Shown here one piece after another: positions 23,663-32,004 of a DNA stretch of 64,000 nt. Made by a program: the position numbers and the translations under genes. Under the pieces are notes generated by a model, which saw only the letters and a list, made by a program, of their open reading frames with translations, was not told the origin of the DNA and searched no databases. The stretch comes from a virus. How positions within the stretch are numbered: the first letter of the stretch is position 1; every line of letters starts with the position of its first letter. The DNA lies in IMG/VR virus record IMGVR_UViG_3300048919_000123, positions 19,665-83,664 of that record, one strand, 5' to 3'.

Positions 23663-24946
23663 ATGAACTTTCAGCTACTTTCCGCCCGAGCTGTAGAGGA
23701 GCGTCTCCAGCCTAAGCCCCGTCGCCCCTCAAAGCCCCGTCTACCAAGGCTTGCGAGCCTCGGCTGCTACCTGCCCGCCGGTGACATCAAGGCCCATTTC
23801 CGCGCCCTCGGTGCCCACCTCGACCCCGACAGCCCTGAAATGGAGGCTGCCGCCGCGGTGTTCGCCAGCTCCCTGCTCGACGCACTCGGCGAGGCCAGCA
23901 AACCCGAACGCAGCCTCATTGGCCCGGCCCGCTACAGCGACCGCATCCTCGCCAAATACTGCCGCTGGTTGCAGAAGTCGGCGTTCGGGCTGCCTGGCGT
24001 GGATCTGGTCAGCCCCGCGCTTGTGCCGTACCTGCTCGGCGGCATCCCGATCAAGGCTGTCGAGGATCTGGCGCACCGGGCGCTGGAGGTCATGGACTTC
24101 TTCCCCGACCCCCTCAGCGACTACACGCTGGGCAAGTTCGCTGCGGTCGGCTTCGGCGCGCGGCCGCACATTCACCACGACGTGGAGGTCATCAAGCGCT
24201 TCTCCAACTTCAGTTTCCGTCAGGAGTTCATCCTCGACCTGCCGCGCACCGGTTCCTACAGCCGGCTGCTGATCGACAGCGGCGCTTATGGCGCGTCCGC
24301 CCGGCGCAAGATCGCCATGATCCAGCCCCAGATCATCGCCGAGGTCGAACAGCTGCTCGACCCTGAAAGCGGTGAGATGGGAGAGGTGGCAGCCCACGGC
24401 CGGGAGCCGCTGAAGGTCACGGCGTTGATGTTCAATCGCGCTGTGCGGCGGGTGTTCGAAAGACCCTGGGCTGAGCTGGACTTGTCCGGTGACCCGGCCG
24501 ACTTCCATGCCGATGCCGAGGTGCTGCTCGCCCGCCGACTGATCGTTCATTTGACGTCAAAGGAACGGCAGCGCGAGAAGGACACGGTCAGCGCTCAGAC
24601 GTTGGTCGGAATGTCGCTACTTACCGGCATTTCGCTGGCCAACTGGACGGAATTTGCCGTCTATGATCTACGCAGGCGCGGGGAGACTTTCCTCACTGCC
24701 GAGGCCATCGAGGCGGCGATCCGCATCGCCGAGGTGTCGCCGTATTTCCGCTGCGCCGAGGCGATGACCGAAGCGGCGACGGAAATCAAGTTCGCCTCCA
24801 TGGAGAAGGCGGCGTGGGCACGGAGATTGCGTTCTGGACGCCAGCCACTGTGGAGCACCAGCGGTCGTTTCTACCAGAACGGCCTTGACGGTGACGGGTT
24901 GCCGACGTTCAAGCACAAGCCGTACCGCCTCTCGGATGATGGCTAG
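23663..24946 (+). CDS. Hypothetical protein, 427 aa, with its own control region
   Basis: ATG 23663 (MNFQLLSARAVEERLQPKPR); the first 30 residues are Arg/Pro-rich. The rest is mostly helical with stretches such as PYLLGGIPIKAVEDLAHRAL and HADAEVLLARRLIVHLTSKE. No Walker, nuclease or helix-turn-helix motif is obvious. It stands alone behind the asymmetric interval at 23.1-23.7 kb and is followed by a border element, so an origin- or regulation-linked role can be imagined but is not shown. Confidence 0.8.
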   Translation: MNFQLLSARAVEERLQPKPRRPSKPRLPRLASLGCYLPAGDIKAHFRALGAHLDPDSPEMEAAAAVFASSLLDALGEASKPERSLIGPARYSDRILAKYCRWLQKSAFGLPGVDLVSPALVPYLLGGIPIKAVEDLAHRALEVMDFFPDPLSDYTLGKFAAVGFGARPHIHHDVEVIKRFSNFSFRQEFILDLPRTGSYSRLLIDSGAYGASARRKIAMIQPQIIAEVEQLLDPESGEMGEVAAHGREPLKVTALMFNRAVRRVFERPWAELDLSGDPADFHADAEVLLARRLIVHLTSKERQREKDTVSAQTLVGMSLLTGISLANWTEFAVYDLRRRGETFLTAEAIEAAIRIAEVSPYFRCAEAMTEAATEIKFASMEKAAWARRLRSGRQPLWSTSGRFYQNGLDGDGLPTFKHKPYRLSDDG

Positions 24947-24949
24947 ATT

Positions 24950-24967
24950 CCTCGCTATTGAGCGAGG
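24950..24967 (+). repeat. Palindromic border element
   Basis: CCTCGCT, loop ATTG, AGCGAGG, preceded by GATT and followed by TTCCCCG. Seven perfect pairs, three bases after the stop of the 427-aa gene. Confidence 0.8.
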
Positions 24968-25042
24968 TTCCCCGAAGGTGGGGACGGAAACCCCCTCTTA
25001 ACCCTATCCTGCCGCATGAGGCGGGTTCCCAAGGTCGTAGTC

Positions 25043-25483
25043 ATGCACACACAGCCAATTATCCAAGCCCACTGGGGGATGGTGGACTGTCTGTTCGATG
25101 AGGTGTTCCTCGGAAAGCACGAGGACACCCTGCATTCGCACGAAATGCTGGAAGAGCTGTTCCGTTACTTCGCCTCGCACGATCCACGCTTTCACCGGGT
25201 CGGCCTGCACTGGAACCACCGCGGGTTCATTGAGTACGGCGGGTTCAAGGCCGAGGGCGCCATCGCGGCGTTCCTCGGCCTGCCGCTGACCGCGCGCGGG
25301 GATGCCAGCTTCCAGGCCCTGTGCAAGATCTACCGGCCCTTCCGGGACAAGGAGGAGGCGCGGACGTGGATCCGCTGGGAGGCGCAGAAGCAGTACGGGT
25401 ACACCCGAAAGGATCAGGATCTGTGGAAGGATTATCCGCGGAATTTCCCTGAGATTCCTAATGCAATCAATGAGTTGAACTGA
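25043..25483 (+). CDS. Hypothetical protein, 146 aa
   Basis: ATG 25043 (MHTQPIIQAHWGMVDCLFDE) preferred over 25016 because AAGG precedes it. Rich in His, Arg and aromatic residues (HEMLEELFRYFASHDPRFHR). No recognised domain. It is the first gene of a long run of small rightward genes. Confidence 0.65.
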   Translation: MHTQPIIQAHWGMVDCLFDEVFLGKHEDTLHSHEMLEELFRYFASHDPRFHRVGLHWNHRGFIEYGGFKAEGAIAAFLGLPLTARGDASFQALCKIYRPFRDKEEARTWIRWEAQKQYGYTRKDQDLWKDYPRNFPEIPNAINELN

Positions 25484-25500
25484 AAATAGGACTAAGAATT

Positions 25501-26907
25501 ATGAGCGAGCATACGTTTTCAGAGGCCAACGTTCTGGCCTTGTGGCAGAACCGGGCGATCACCTCCCAGCACGCGATGCCGAATCGGGGAGAGCTGGACG
25601 CCTTTCTGGAGAAGCGCGAGCACCCGAAGTTTCCAGCGGTGCCGGAGCATATGGCGATGCTCGACGTGCAAGGCTATGTCTTTGTGCTCGAGCGGCCGGA
25701 GGCTGACGCCATGGAAGTAACCCAGTGGGGCTGGGATCATGGGGGCCGTGGGCCGAGCGCTTTCCCGACGCTAGAAGCCGCGGTGAAGAACGCCTACTGG
25801 GTTCACATCGGCCTGTACGGCCGCATCCGCGAAGTGCAGAAGGCCGGCATCAAGGTCGAGCCAGCCTCCCTCGGCGAGGGGGTGCATTACTGGCGCTTTG
25901 AGCGTGGCAACCGGGTCAGCGCCCTGTTCCCAACCGAGGAAGCCGCCTGGCTTGACGCGATCCGCGTGCATGAAAACGCCGTGGAGAGGGTGAAGGCTGA
26001 CCCGGGCATCCACCGGGTGCGGAGCCGCAGCGCCGAGGAGTCCCGTGAACTCAGCATCCTCAAACGCCTGACCAACCAGGCGGGCTATGAGTACAGCTGT
26101 GACGGAGTATCCAATGAGTGGAGGCGAGGCGGCCAGACAGTGAAAGGCTTCAAGAGCCGCGCCGACGCCATCCGCGCTGCAATCAGGAACTGGGCCAGCG
26201 TCAACCCGGACGATTTCGCCGTGAAGATGAACAGCCTGGGCTTGGGTGAAACTGTGCTCCAGAGCCCCGAGGATTCCGAAGCCATCTCGCACATGATCCA
26301 CAAAAGCAGCGGGCTGACCTTCGCGCAATTGCAGAAGGCGCAAGGGTTTCCGGCCGACTGGATGACCGAGCCAGACGAGGCTCACCTCTTCGGCATGCAA
26401 AAGGCGCTGGAGCATGACGGGTACGGGTTCGACTTCACCGCCTCGCGCGGCTGGATCTGGTCGTGTGACGGTGAGCAAGGTCAGGGCAGCGGCGCCAAGG
26501 CCACGGCAGTCAAAGATGCGTGGAAACACGCCATAGCCAATGGGACTGTCGAGAAGGATCTGGCTTCCGTGGCCCTCGGGTATGCCCGTGACTACATCAA
26601 TCCGGATGTCTACGCCGATTCGGAAAGCGAAACTGCACCTGACGTGGTCTACGTCAGCCCGCCCTGCCAGCACCACGCAGGCTTCCCTGACATCGCCGAG
26701 CCTGAGCGCTGGCCGAAGCCAGGCACCCGCGTCATGGTCAGACCGCATAACGCGGTGTGGGGATTCCCCAACGTTGACCCGGTGCTGTGCGACATCCGCG
26801 GCTACTGGGGCGACTGGGTCTGGTTTCAGCGCGTCGGCACCTTCTGCAGCAACGACGCTTTCGTCACCACCCGCATCGACAAGTGCGAAATCGAACTGGC
26901 GGAGTAG
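25501..26907 (+). CDS. Large repeat-containing hypothetical protein
   Basis: 468 aa. Four imperfect modules with an aromatic/Gly start, a Phe and an AA..DA helix recur at about 75-105 (GPSAFPTLEAAVKNAYWVHI), 130-160 (NRVSALFPTEEAAWLDAIRV), 196-232 (GQTVKGFKSRADAIRAAIRN) and 305-345 (SGAKATAVKDAWKHAIANG). A C-terminal domain (about 385-468) with Pro/Trp-rich sequence follows (TRVMVRPHNAVWGFPNVDPV). No family known to me. The modules look like a protein- or ligand-binding repeat that arose by duplication. Confidence 0.75.
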   Translation: MSEHTFSEANVLALWQNRAITSQHAMPNRGELDAFLEKREHPKFPAVPEHMAMLDVQGYVFVLERPEADAMEVTQWGWDHGGRGPSAFPTLEAAVKNAYWVHIGLYGRIREVQKAGIKVEPASLGEGVHYWRFERGNRVSALFPTEEAAWLDAIRVHENAVERVKADPGIHRVRSRSAEESRELSILKRLTNQAGYEYSCDGVSNEWRRGGQTVKGFKSRADAIRAAIRNWASVNPDDFAVKMNSLGLGETVLQSPEDSEAISHMIHKSSGLTFAQLQKAQGFPADWMTEPDEAHLFGMQKALEHDGYGFDFTASRGWIWSCDGEQGQGSGAKATAVKDAWKHAIANGTVEKDLASVALGYARDYINPDVYADSESETAPDVVYVSPPCQHHAGFPDIAEPERWPKPGTRVMVRPHNAVWGFPNVDPVLCDIRGYWGDWVWFQRVGTFCSNDAFVTTRIDKCEIELAE

Positions 26908-26909
26908 CC

Positions 26910-27113
26910 ATGGAACATTACCGCGTCGAAAAGAACCGCAACCGGCAGGAATCCATGGACGGCGCCAAGCCGCTGGATTCCTGCACCACCAACAGCCTGC
27001 GCGAGGCCAAGAAGACCATGAAAGAGTACGCAGACAACGGCGCCTATTACGGCGCCGTGTTCATCAACCGTGACGGTGAATGCATCGACGAATGCGGGCT
27101 GGGTGCGCCATGA
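26910..27113 (+). CDS. Hypothetical protein, 67 aa
   Basis: ATG 26910 two bases after the preceding stop. The product (MEHYRVEKNRNRQESMDGAK) has an Asn/Lys-rich start and ends INRDGECIDECGLGAP. A small alpha/beta fold is likely. Its stop overlaps the next start (ATGA). Confidence 0.6.
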   Translation: MEHYRVEKNRNRQESMDGAKPLDSCTTNSLREAKKTMKEYADNGAYYGAVFINRDGECIDECGLGAP

Positions 27114-27469
27114 ACCAGTATCTCGTAAAGTGGGAAGTCAACGTCGAAGCCGAAACCGCGGTAGATGCCGCGATTAATGTCGCCGCCGACTACTTCCAGA
27201 CTCGCATCCAGCGAGGCCAGACTGACACGGCCTGTGTGTTTCAGGTCGAGAAGGATGGCGAGCCCTCCTGGGAATCGGACGACGGTGAGGTGATCGACCT
27301 GTCCAAGATCGCCTCAGCGCTCACGCCGACGCAGCTGCGCAAAATGTTTGTCACCGAGCACCCTGATTACGAGCAGTACCGCTGGCGCTCGGCGATTGAC
27401 CGCGAAGAGACACTGCTGGGTTACTGGGAGTGGGTCATGCACCAGCTGGAAGAGGACGCACGGGTATGA
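27110..27469 (+). CDS. Hypothetical protein, 119 aa
   Basis: ATG 27110 overlapping the upstream stop. Beta-alpha N-terminus (MNQYLVKWEVNVEAETAVDA) typical of small phage proteins that begin with a strand and a duplicated-helix motif. Acidic C-terminus (GYWEWVMHQLEEDARV). Not recognised. Confidence 0.65.
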   Translation: MNQYLVKWEVNVEAETAVDAAINVAADYFQTRIQRGQTDTACVFQVEKDGEPSWESDDGEVIDLSKIASALTPTQLRKMFVTEHPDYEQYRWRSAIDREETLLGYWEWVMHQLEEDARV

Positions 27470-27645
27470 ACATCGCCCACCTCACCCCGGAGCAGTTGGT
27501 GGCCATCGTCAACGGCCACCTGAACTGCGATTTCATCTACAAGGACTGCCTTGAGATCGTCGAGAACATGAAGGCTCGCGAGGCTCAAGGCATCCTCACC
27601 GACAACAACCGCGCGCTGATCGCCAAACTGGAGGCCCAGCCATGA
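27466..27645 (+). CDS. Hypothetical protein, 59 aa
   Basis: All-helical small protein (MNIAHLTPEQLVAIVNGHLN, then IVENMKAREAQGILTDNNRA). Start and stop both overlap neighbours by four bases. No family recognised. Confidence 0.6.
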   Translation: MNIAHLTPEQLVAIVNGHLNCDFIYKDCLEIVENMKAREAQGILTDNNRALIAKLEAQP

Positions 27646-28178
27646 ACACCATCACCCCTGCCCGCTCCCTCCAGTTGGCAGCGGCAGCGTGGCGCCCCGG
27701 CACCAAGATGAAGACCATCATCGTCGATGGCTGGGCGCGCGGCTTTGCCAAGGAGCAAACGTTGCACGAATGTATTCAAGCCGGGTACAGCGCCTGCATC
27801 GCTCAGCCAGCCATCGACAAACGCTGGTCGACGATGGATGCCGAATACGCCAAGCATGCGGAGGAAAGCCGGGCCTGTGGCCTTCGAAACTACCAAGGCT
27901 TTTCGCTTCAGGATCTGCCTCAGGACAAACGCAGCCCGGAAGACAAGGCCGCGGCGATCGAGCGCTACGAAACCTTCTGGAACAAGCGCCCAGACCGTGC
28001 CCACCACGAAATCGACTGCCCCAACCCAGCGTGTGATTGCCGACTGAAGATCAACCGGCCGGCGCGGGGCAGCGGTGAAATGTGGGACAGCCTGGCGACG
28101 TGCCCGTATTGCAACGGCACGTTCTTCTACGAATCGCGGCCACTTCGCATCGACGTGGCGTTCAAGGGGTTCATCTAG
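27642..28178 (+). CDS. Hypothetical protein with C-terminal zinc ribbon
   Basis: 178 aa. Helical N-terminal two thirds; the C-terminus has CPNPACDC and, about 25 residues later, CPYC, a four-cysteine treble-clef/zinc-ribbon pattern. It might bind nucleic acid or protein. Coupled to the upstream gene (ATGA). Confidence 0.7.
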   Translation: MNTITPARSLQLAAAAWRPGTKMKTIIVDGWARGFAKEQTLHECIQAGYSACIAQPAIDKRWSTMDAEYAKHAEESRACGLRNYQGFSLQDLPQDKRSPEDKAAAIERYETFWNKRPDRAHHEIDCPNPACDCRLKINRPARGSGEMWDSLATCPYCNGTFFYESRPLRIDVAFKGFI

Positions 28179-28180
28179 CC

Positions 28181-28471
28181 ATGGCCCACTACGCAGTCTA
28201 CTGGCAGAAGGGCAACGAAGGACGCCCGCTTGCCTCTCACTGGTACGAGCTGAATGGTGTGATTACCTACGCCAGTCCGGTACTGGAAGACTGGGTGGGC
28301 AAATCACACAAGGAGCTGGTCGGCGAGTTGTGGGAAGGCCGGGCCAGCCCATGGTGGGACGATAACTGCGTCCCGCCGACCATGAAGTACCACCTCCAAC
28401 TACTGCGGTGCGTGAACGCGCTGCTCATAGGACTTCCATATGACCCGCCAACCCGACGCCGTCACCCCTGA
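28181..28471 (+). CDS. Hypothetical protein, 96 aa
   Basis: ATG 28181 two bases after the previous stop (MAHYAVYWQKGNEGRPLASH). Trp-rich (ELWEGRASPWWDDNCVPP). The last ten codons overlap the start of the LytTR gene by 32 bases in another frame. Unknown function. Confidence 0.6.
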   Translation: MAHYAVYWQKGNEGRPLASHWYELNGVITYASPVLEDWVGKSHKELVGELWEGRASPWWDDNCVPPTMKYHLQLLRCVNALLIGLPYDPPTRRRHP

Positions 28472-28841
28472 GTACATCGAGGCTCGCCGCCTGGGCGTGC
28501 TGGTGCGCACGCCGATCGAGAACATCGCGTTCTTTCAGGCCGAGCACAAGGCGGTGGTGGCGCACACCAAAACCAACGGCTCGTTCGTCCTCGATGTACC
28601 TCTGTGCGAGATCGCCGAGACCTTGAAGGACAAGGCGACCACGGTGCACCGCGCGTATCTAGTGCCCAACGATGTTTTGCCCGGCCTGAAGAGCTGGCGA
28701 AAAGGCGAGCACTGGGTCTTCGAAATCATCACCAGCGTGCGCCGCGCGGACGGGATGGTCGGCTTGATTGACCACGTCATCCCGGTCGCGCGGCGCAGCA
28801 CCAACAAGGTCAGGAAGTTGCTGACCAAGGAGAAGTCATGA
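28440..28841 (+). CDS. Stand-alone LytTR-type DNA-binding protein
   Basis: 133 aa. Residues about 26-130 match the LytTR fold: NIAFFQAEHKAVVAHTK, LDVPLCEIAETLKDK, the hallmark TTVHRAYLVPNDVL (HRAYLV at 70-75) and the late IPVARRSTNKVRKLL. LytTR domains bind DNA in response regulators of the AlgR/AgrA type. No receiver domain is present, so it would act as a constitutive or competing regulator. It is the only clear transcription factor in this accessory block. Likely targets are unknown; host AlgR-type sites are one possibility. Confidence 0.75.
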   Translation: MTRQPDAVTPEYIEARRLGVLVRTPIENIAFFQAEHKAVVAHTKTNGSFVLDVPLCEIAETLKDKATTVHRAYLVPNDVLPGLKSWRKGEHWVFEIITSVRRADGMVGLIDHVIPVARRSTNKVRKLLTKEKS

Positions 28842-29149
28842 TCGAAATGCACCACAAAGACGAGAGCTGGCAGCTCCACTACGGCGCGCCCGGCCGAGGT
28901 CAGCAGTACCGCTGCATCATCTGCGGGATCGGTGGTGCATCGGGCTCTGGCAGCCCGCCACCGCTAACCTACAACTGCCACAACAAGACCTGCAACGGTC
29001 AGAACACCATGTGGCCGACCCCGCAGTACAGCCTGTATCGCCAGCAGGTGCTGGCGCTGGAGCGCTTCCGCGCCGCCCTGCAGGAGATCGCCGACGGCTG
29101 TAATGAGCCGGACACTTACGCAACCTTGATACTGGAAGGCATCCTGTAG
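28838..29149 (+). CDS. Cysteine-rich hypothetical protein, 103 aa
   Basis: Contains CIICG and, after a Gly/Ser/Pro loop, CHNKTCNG, a likely zinc site at about residues 25-55, then a helical C-terminus (RQQVLALERFRAALQEIADG). Coupled to the LytTR gene by ATGA, suggesting the two work together or share expression. Confidence 0.65.
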   Translation: MIEMHHKDESWQLHYGAPGRGQQYRCIICGIGGASGSGSPPPLTYNCHNKTCNGQNTMWPTPQYSLYRQQVLALERFRAALQEIADGCNEPDTYATLILEGIL

Positions 29150-29157
29150 GAGAGAAG

Positions 29158-29412
29158 ATGAAGTACATCGTCACCAAAAACGAGGAAGGCACCGAAGAGA
29201 TCTTCATCTTCCCCAAGCGCTACCACCATGACGACATGGCTGACATGGTCAGCAGCCTGAAGTCGTTCAAGAATCACAACCCTCGCGACTGGGAGCGGCA
29301 CTACAAAGAGCCGATCGCCGCCGGCTTCACCGACGGCAAGGCCTGCCACGGTCGCAGTGAAACCCTCAACCTCGAATCACGCGGTCGGCTCGACGAGATG
29401 CTGATCGAATAG
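29158..29412 (+). CDS. Hypothetical protein, 84 aa
   Basis: MKYIVTKNEEGTEEIFIFPK begins a small alpha/beta protein; the middle RYHHDDMADMVSSLKS and KACHGRSETLNLESRG look like those of small conserved phage proteins I have seen without function. Preceded by AGGAGAGAAG. Confidence 0.65.
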   Translation: MKYIVTKNEEGTEEIFIFPKRYHHDDMADMVSSLKSFKNHNPRDWERHYKEPIAAGFTDGKACHGRSETLNLESRGRLDEMLIE

Positions 29413-29421
29413 GAGCCTGAC

Positions 29422-29964
29422 ATGGCCGAATACACCCCCTACTTCCTGAAGTCAGGAATGAAACCCGTACCCCACACCCTGCTCGGCATCGAAGGCGTGC
29501 TGGTACAGGTCGAAGGCGAGAACGGGCTTTGGAAGGATCAGCTCTTTGTCGCCTACCGCGACTTCAAAGGGCAAGGTGGCCGCTTCGAGATTTGCATCTC
29601 GTATGACAAAGGCGCGGCGGCGAACACCTCCAACTATTTCGCGATCACCCGAGACTTTGACGGTGTGACCGGCCCCCTGGGCGAAGAGCAAGCTCGGGAG
29701 TTCTGGCCCGAGATCGCCCACCTGGTGAAGTGGCACCTGTGCGAAGACGGGGTGCCTCTCCACTATATCGCCAACACGCTGTACCACGCAGGTGAGGGTA
29801 ACTTCGCCTTGGCCCGCAGCTCCGCGAATTGGGATGACGCCCCAGAGGAACTCCTGAAGGGCGAGGGCTGCTATCTGGAAGTCGCCCTGCGTGAACGCCT
29901 GCCAGCCCTCCAAACGCAATTTCGTGAAGAGCTGGCCGCGACCGGCCTGAAACTCAAACCGTAA
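29422..29964 (+). CDS. Hypothetical protein, paralogue of the next gene
   Basis: 180 aa. Contains WPEIAHLVKWHLCEDGVPLH and YIANTLYHAG followed by a WDDAPEELLKGEG segment. The same block order (PELKHLIKWHL, YVANTVYHAS, WPDATDEQLSLPKDEL) occurs in the 268-aa neighbour, so the two arose by duplication. The family is common in phage genomes but has no assigned function that I know. The His/Trp-rich core (KWHL...LHYIANT.YHA) could be a metal or ligand site. Confidence 0.7.
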   Translation: MAEYTPYFLKSGMKPVPHTLLGIEGVLVQVEGENGLWKDQLFVAYRDFKGQGGRFEICISYDKGAAANTSNYFAITRDFDGVTGPLGEEQAREFWPEIAHLVKWHLCEDGVPLHYIANTLYHAGEGNFALARSSANWDDAPEELLKGEGCYLEVALRERLPALQTQFREELAATGLKLKP

Positions 29965-29976
29965 CTCGGAGCAATC

Positions 29977-30783
29977 ATGGAAACCAAAGCCACTCTCTGC
30001 GGCGTGCCTGGCACGCTGACCGTTGTACCGTGGGGCAGCCAAAGTCGTGACGGCAAGCCCGGCCTGTTTATGCACCAGAAGTGGGTGAGCGAACTCCGCA
30101 CCAAGACGGTGAAAGGCCAGAAGATCCTGATGCACGCCGAAGTTCGCTTCGACGACAACTGCAAGAACGGCCACAACAGCTTCGCGGTCACCGGCTACGG
30201 CTGGTATGACAGCTGGAAGTCCCGAGACTCGGACTTCGGCGGGTGCTGCCACGACGAGATCGAGGCGGTGTTCCCGGAGCTGAAGCACCTGATCAAGTGG
30301 CACCTGATGTCCAGCGACAGCCCGATGCACTACGTGGCCAACACGGTGTATCACGCCAGCGACAAAGATTGCTGGGGCTTGGCAAAAGGTGAGAAACGCC
30401 AGCTCGTAAATGGCCGGACGAAGGAACCGGTGTGGAGCCTGCGAGCCGACGCTACCGACTGCAGCCTGAAGACGGCGTTAGGGGACAACGAAGACATCAC
30501 CAATCTCCCCCTCTACCGCCTGGAGGACATGCTGGATTCTGAGCAAGTGCCATCAGCACTGCCACGCCTGTTCTGGGAGCCTTGCTGGAAGGTTGGTGAG
30601 GGCAAAGAGCGCGACTTCGCCGCGGCCCGCTCCACCGGCATCTGGCCGGACGCCACCGACGAGCAGCTGAGTCTGCCGAAGGACGAGCTGACAGCCCTGC
30701 TGCTGGCACGCCTGCCTGGCATGGTGGCGGAGTTCAAGGCCGCCATCGAATCCACCGGATGCTTCGTCTGGGAGGCGCCATGA
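29977..30783 (+). CDS. Hypothetical protein, larger paralogue
   Basis: 268 aa. The core ELKHLIKWHLMSSDSPMHYV plus ANTVYHASDKDCWGLAKGEK matches the preceding gene product and a widespread uncharacterised phage family. The C-terminal part (WPDATDEQLSLPKDELTALL) is also shared. An insertion of about 60 residues in the middle distinguishes it. Preceded by CGGAG; the stop overlaps the next start. Confidence 0.7.
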   Translation: METKATLCGVPGTLTVVPWGSQSRDGKPGLFMHQKWVSELRTKTVKGQKILMHAEVRFDDNCKNGHNSFAVTGYGWYDSWKSRDSDFGGCCHDEIEAVFPELKHLIKWHLMSSDSPMHYVANTVYHASDKDCWGLAKGEKRQLVNGRTKEPVWSLRADATDCSLKTALGDNEDITNLPLYRLEDMLDSEQVPSALPRLFWEPCWKVGEGKERDFAAARSTGIWPDATDEQLSLPKDELTALLLARLPGMVAEFKAAIESTGCFVWEAP

Positions 30784-31190
30784 ACTACTACCTGAACCCC
30801 AACACCCAACAGGTCGAAGCGACCGCCTACGAGCACAGCGATGTGCTCACCCTGTTCAAGACCCGCGAGGAGGCGGAAGCCTCCGGCATGGCCCCGGCGT
30901 ATCTGGCCGAACTGCTAAAGGCCTGGGTCGTGCCCAACGCGGTGCGCAGCCCGAACCGCAACCAGCTCCTGCGCATCGCCGAGCTGCTCGAGTGTCTGGA
31001 CGGCATCCACGAAACGGTCAACGTCCCGGAGTGGGAGGATCACACTCTCGCAGAAGTAGCCGGGTATCTGGACGACCGAGGATTGACGGTGATGCCCTTC
31101 ATGGTCAAGGAAGGGAACTGCCAAGGTTGCAACGAAACCCTGCCGAACCATGACCCGGTATGCGCTCTACGCCCCGGTCAGGAGGACTGA
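30780..31190 (+). CDS. Hypothetical protein, 136 aa
   Basis: ATG 30780 in an ATGA overlap (MNYYLNPNTQQVEATAYEHS). Helical middle (QLLRIAELLECLDGIHETVN). The C-terminus carries three Cys (GNCQGCNETLPNHDPVCALR), a possible metal site. No family recognised. Confidence 0.6.
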   Translation: MNYYLNPNTQQVEATAYEHSDVLTLFKTREEAEASGMAPAYLAELLKAWVVPNAVRSPNRNQLLRIAELLECLDGIHETVNVPEWEDHTLAEVAGYLDDRGLTVMPFMVKEGNCQGCNETLPNHDPVCALRPGQED

Positions 31191-31191
31191 C

Positions 31192-31452
31192 ATGCCAGCA
31201 CCAGAGCAAATCCTGATGCTCGGTCAGCGGTTTGTGGGAAGCCCGCTGATGACCGAGCCAAAGACTGAAGAGGTGCAGCTGACGTTGAAGCAGCGCCTGT
31301 TCAGCTGGCCGTGGCGCCCGCTGCGCAAGACCAAGTACGTCACAACCCAGACCCCTTGCCGGAACATCATCTGTTCCAACGGGATCTACTACGCCCACCC
31401 CGCCATCATCGAAGAGATCAAGGCGCAGATCGCAAAAAGGAACGGGACATGA
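31192..31452 (+). CDS. Hypothetical protein, 86 aa
   Basis: ATG 31192 behind a strong GGAGGA. Basic, Trp/Pro-containing middle (LKQRLFSWPWRPLRKTKYVT) and a short Cys pair (TPCRNIICSNG). No family recognised. Its stop overlaps the next start. Confidence 0.6.
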   Translation: MPAPEQILMLGQRFVGSPLMTEPKTEEVQLTLKQRLFSWPWRPLRKTKYVTTQTPCRNIICSNGIYYAHPAIIEEIKAQIAKRNGT

Positions 31453-31652
31453 AGAAATTCACCGTGACCGTGGTCGCCCGGGCCGACATTTTCACCTACG
31501 TGGAGGTCGAGGCCGAGAACAAAGAACAGGCCGAGGTGTTTGCCCTGGCCAAGGCACCGACCGATCCGCAGGACTGGATGATGGAGTCGGATCATGCCAT
31601 TGACATGCGGGTCAGCGCGGCGGATGAGGAGGAAGTCGATGAGCCAGTTTAA
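31449..31652 (+). CDS. Small strand-helix hypothetical protein, 67 aa
   Basis: Starts MKKFTVTVVARADIFTYVEV with a helix EAENKEQAEVFALAKA, the strand-helix pattern of small DpnD/PcfM-like or Arc-sized domains, but no firm family. Acidic tail. The C-terminus overlaps the next gene by 14 bases. Confidence 0.6.
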   Translation: MKKFTVTVVARADIFTYVEVEAENKEQAEVFALAKAPTDPQDWMMESDHAIDMRVSAADEEEVDEPV

Positions 31653-32004
31653 GCCCGGCGACATCATCCGCTACAACCACGGCTGCACGGCGCTGGCGCA
31701 GCTGAGCACGCCGCACGCCGGTGGCTGGCATGCCGACCAGTGCATGGGCGGCAAGATCTACATCAGCGACAACGGCCAGCTGCGCCATGCCGATGAAGAA
31801 GACCTGCGGATGTGGAACAAGCAGGCGTGGCACCGCGGCTGCGGTATCCCTCCGATGTGGCGACCGAAGATCCTGAAGCAGGGCGGCTTTTACATCGTTA
31901 CGTTCAGCAACCACGTTCCACAGCGCTGGCGCCCCGACTTCAACGGGTTGCTGGAAAAGGCCCTGAACTACGTCGAGCGGCGTAACGCCGAGGAGGCAGG
32001 ATGA
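31639..32004 (+). CDS. Hypothetical protein, 121 aa
   Basis: MSQFKPGDIIRYNHGCTALA begins an SH3-like barrel with KPGDIIRY at the start, followed by His/Trp-rich sequence (DLRMWNKQAWHRGCGIPPMW) and a helical tail. Preceded by GAGGAGGAAG. No exact family. Confidence 0.6.
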   Translation: MSQFKPGDIIRYNHGCTALAQLSTPHAGGWHADQCMGGKIYISDNGQLRHADEEDLRMWNKQAWHRGCGIPPMWRPKILKQGGFYIVTFSNHVPQRWRPDFNGLLEKALNYVERRNAEEAG

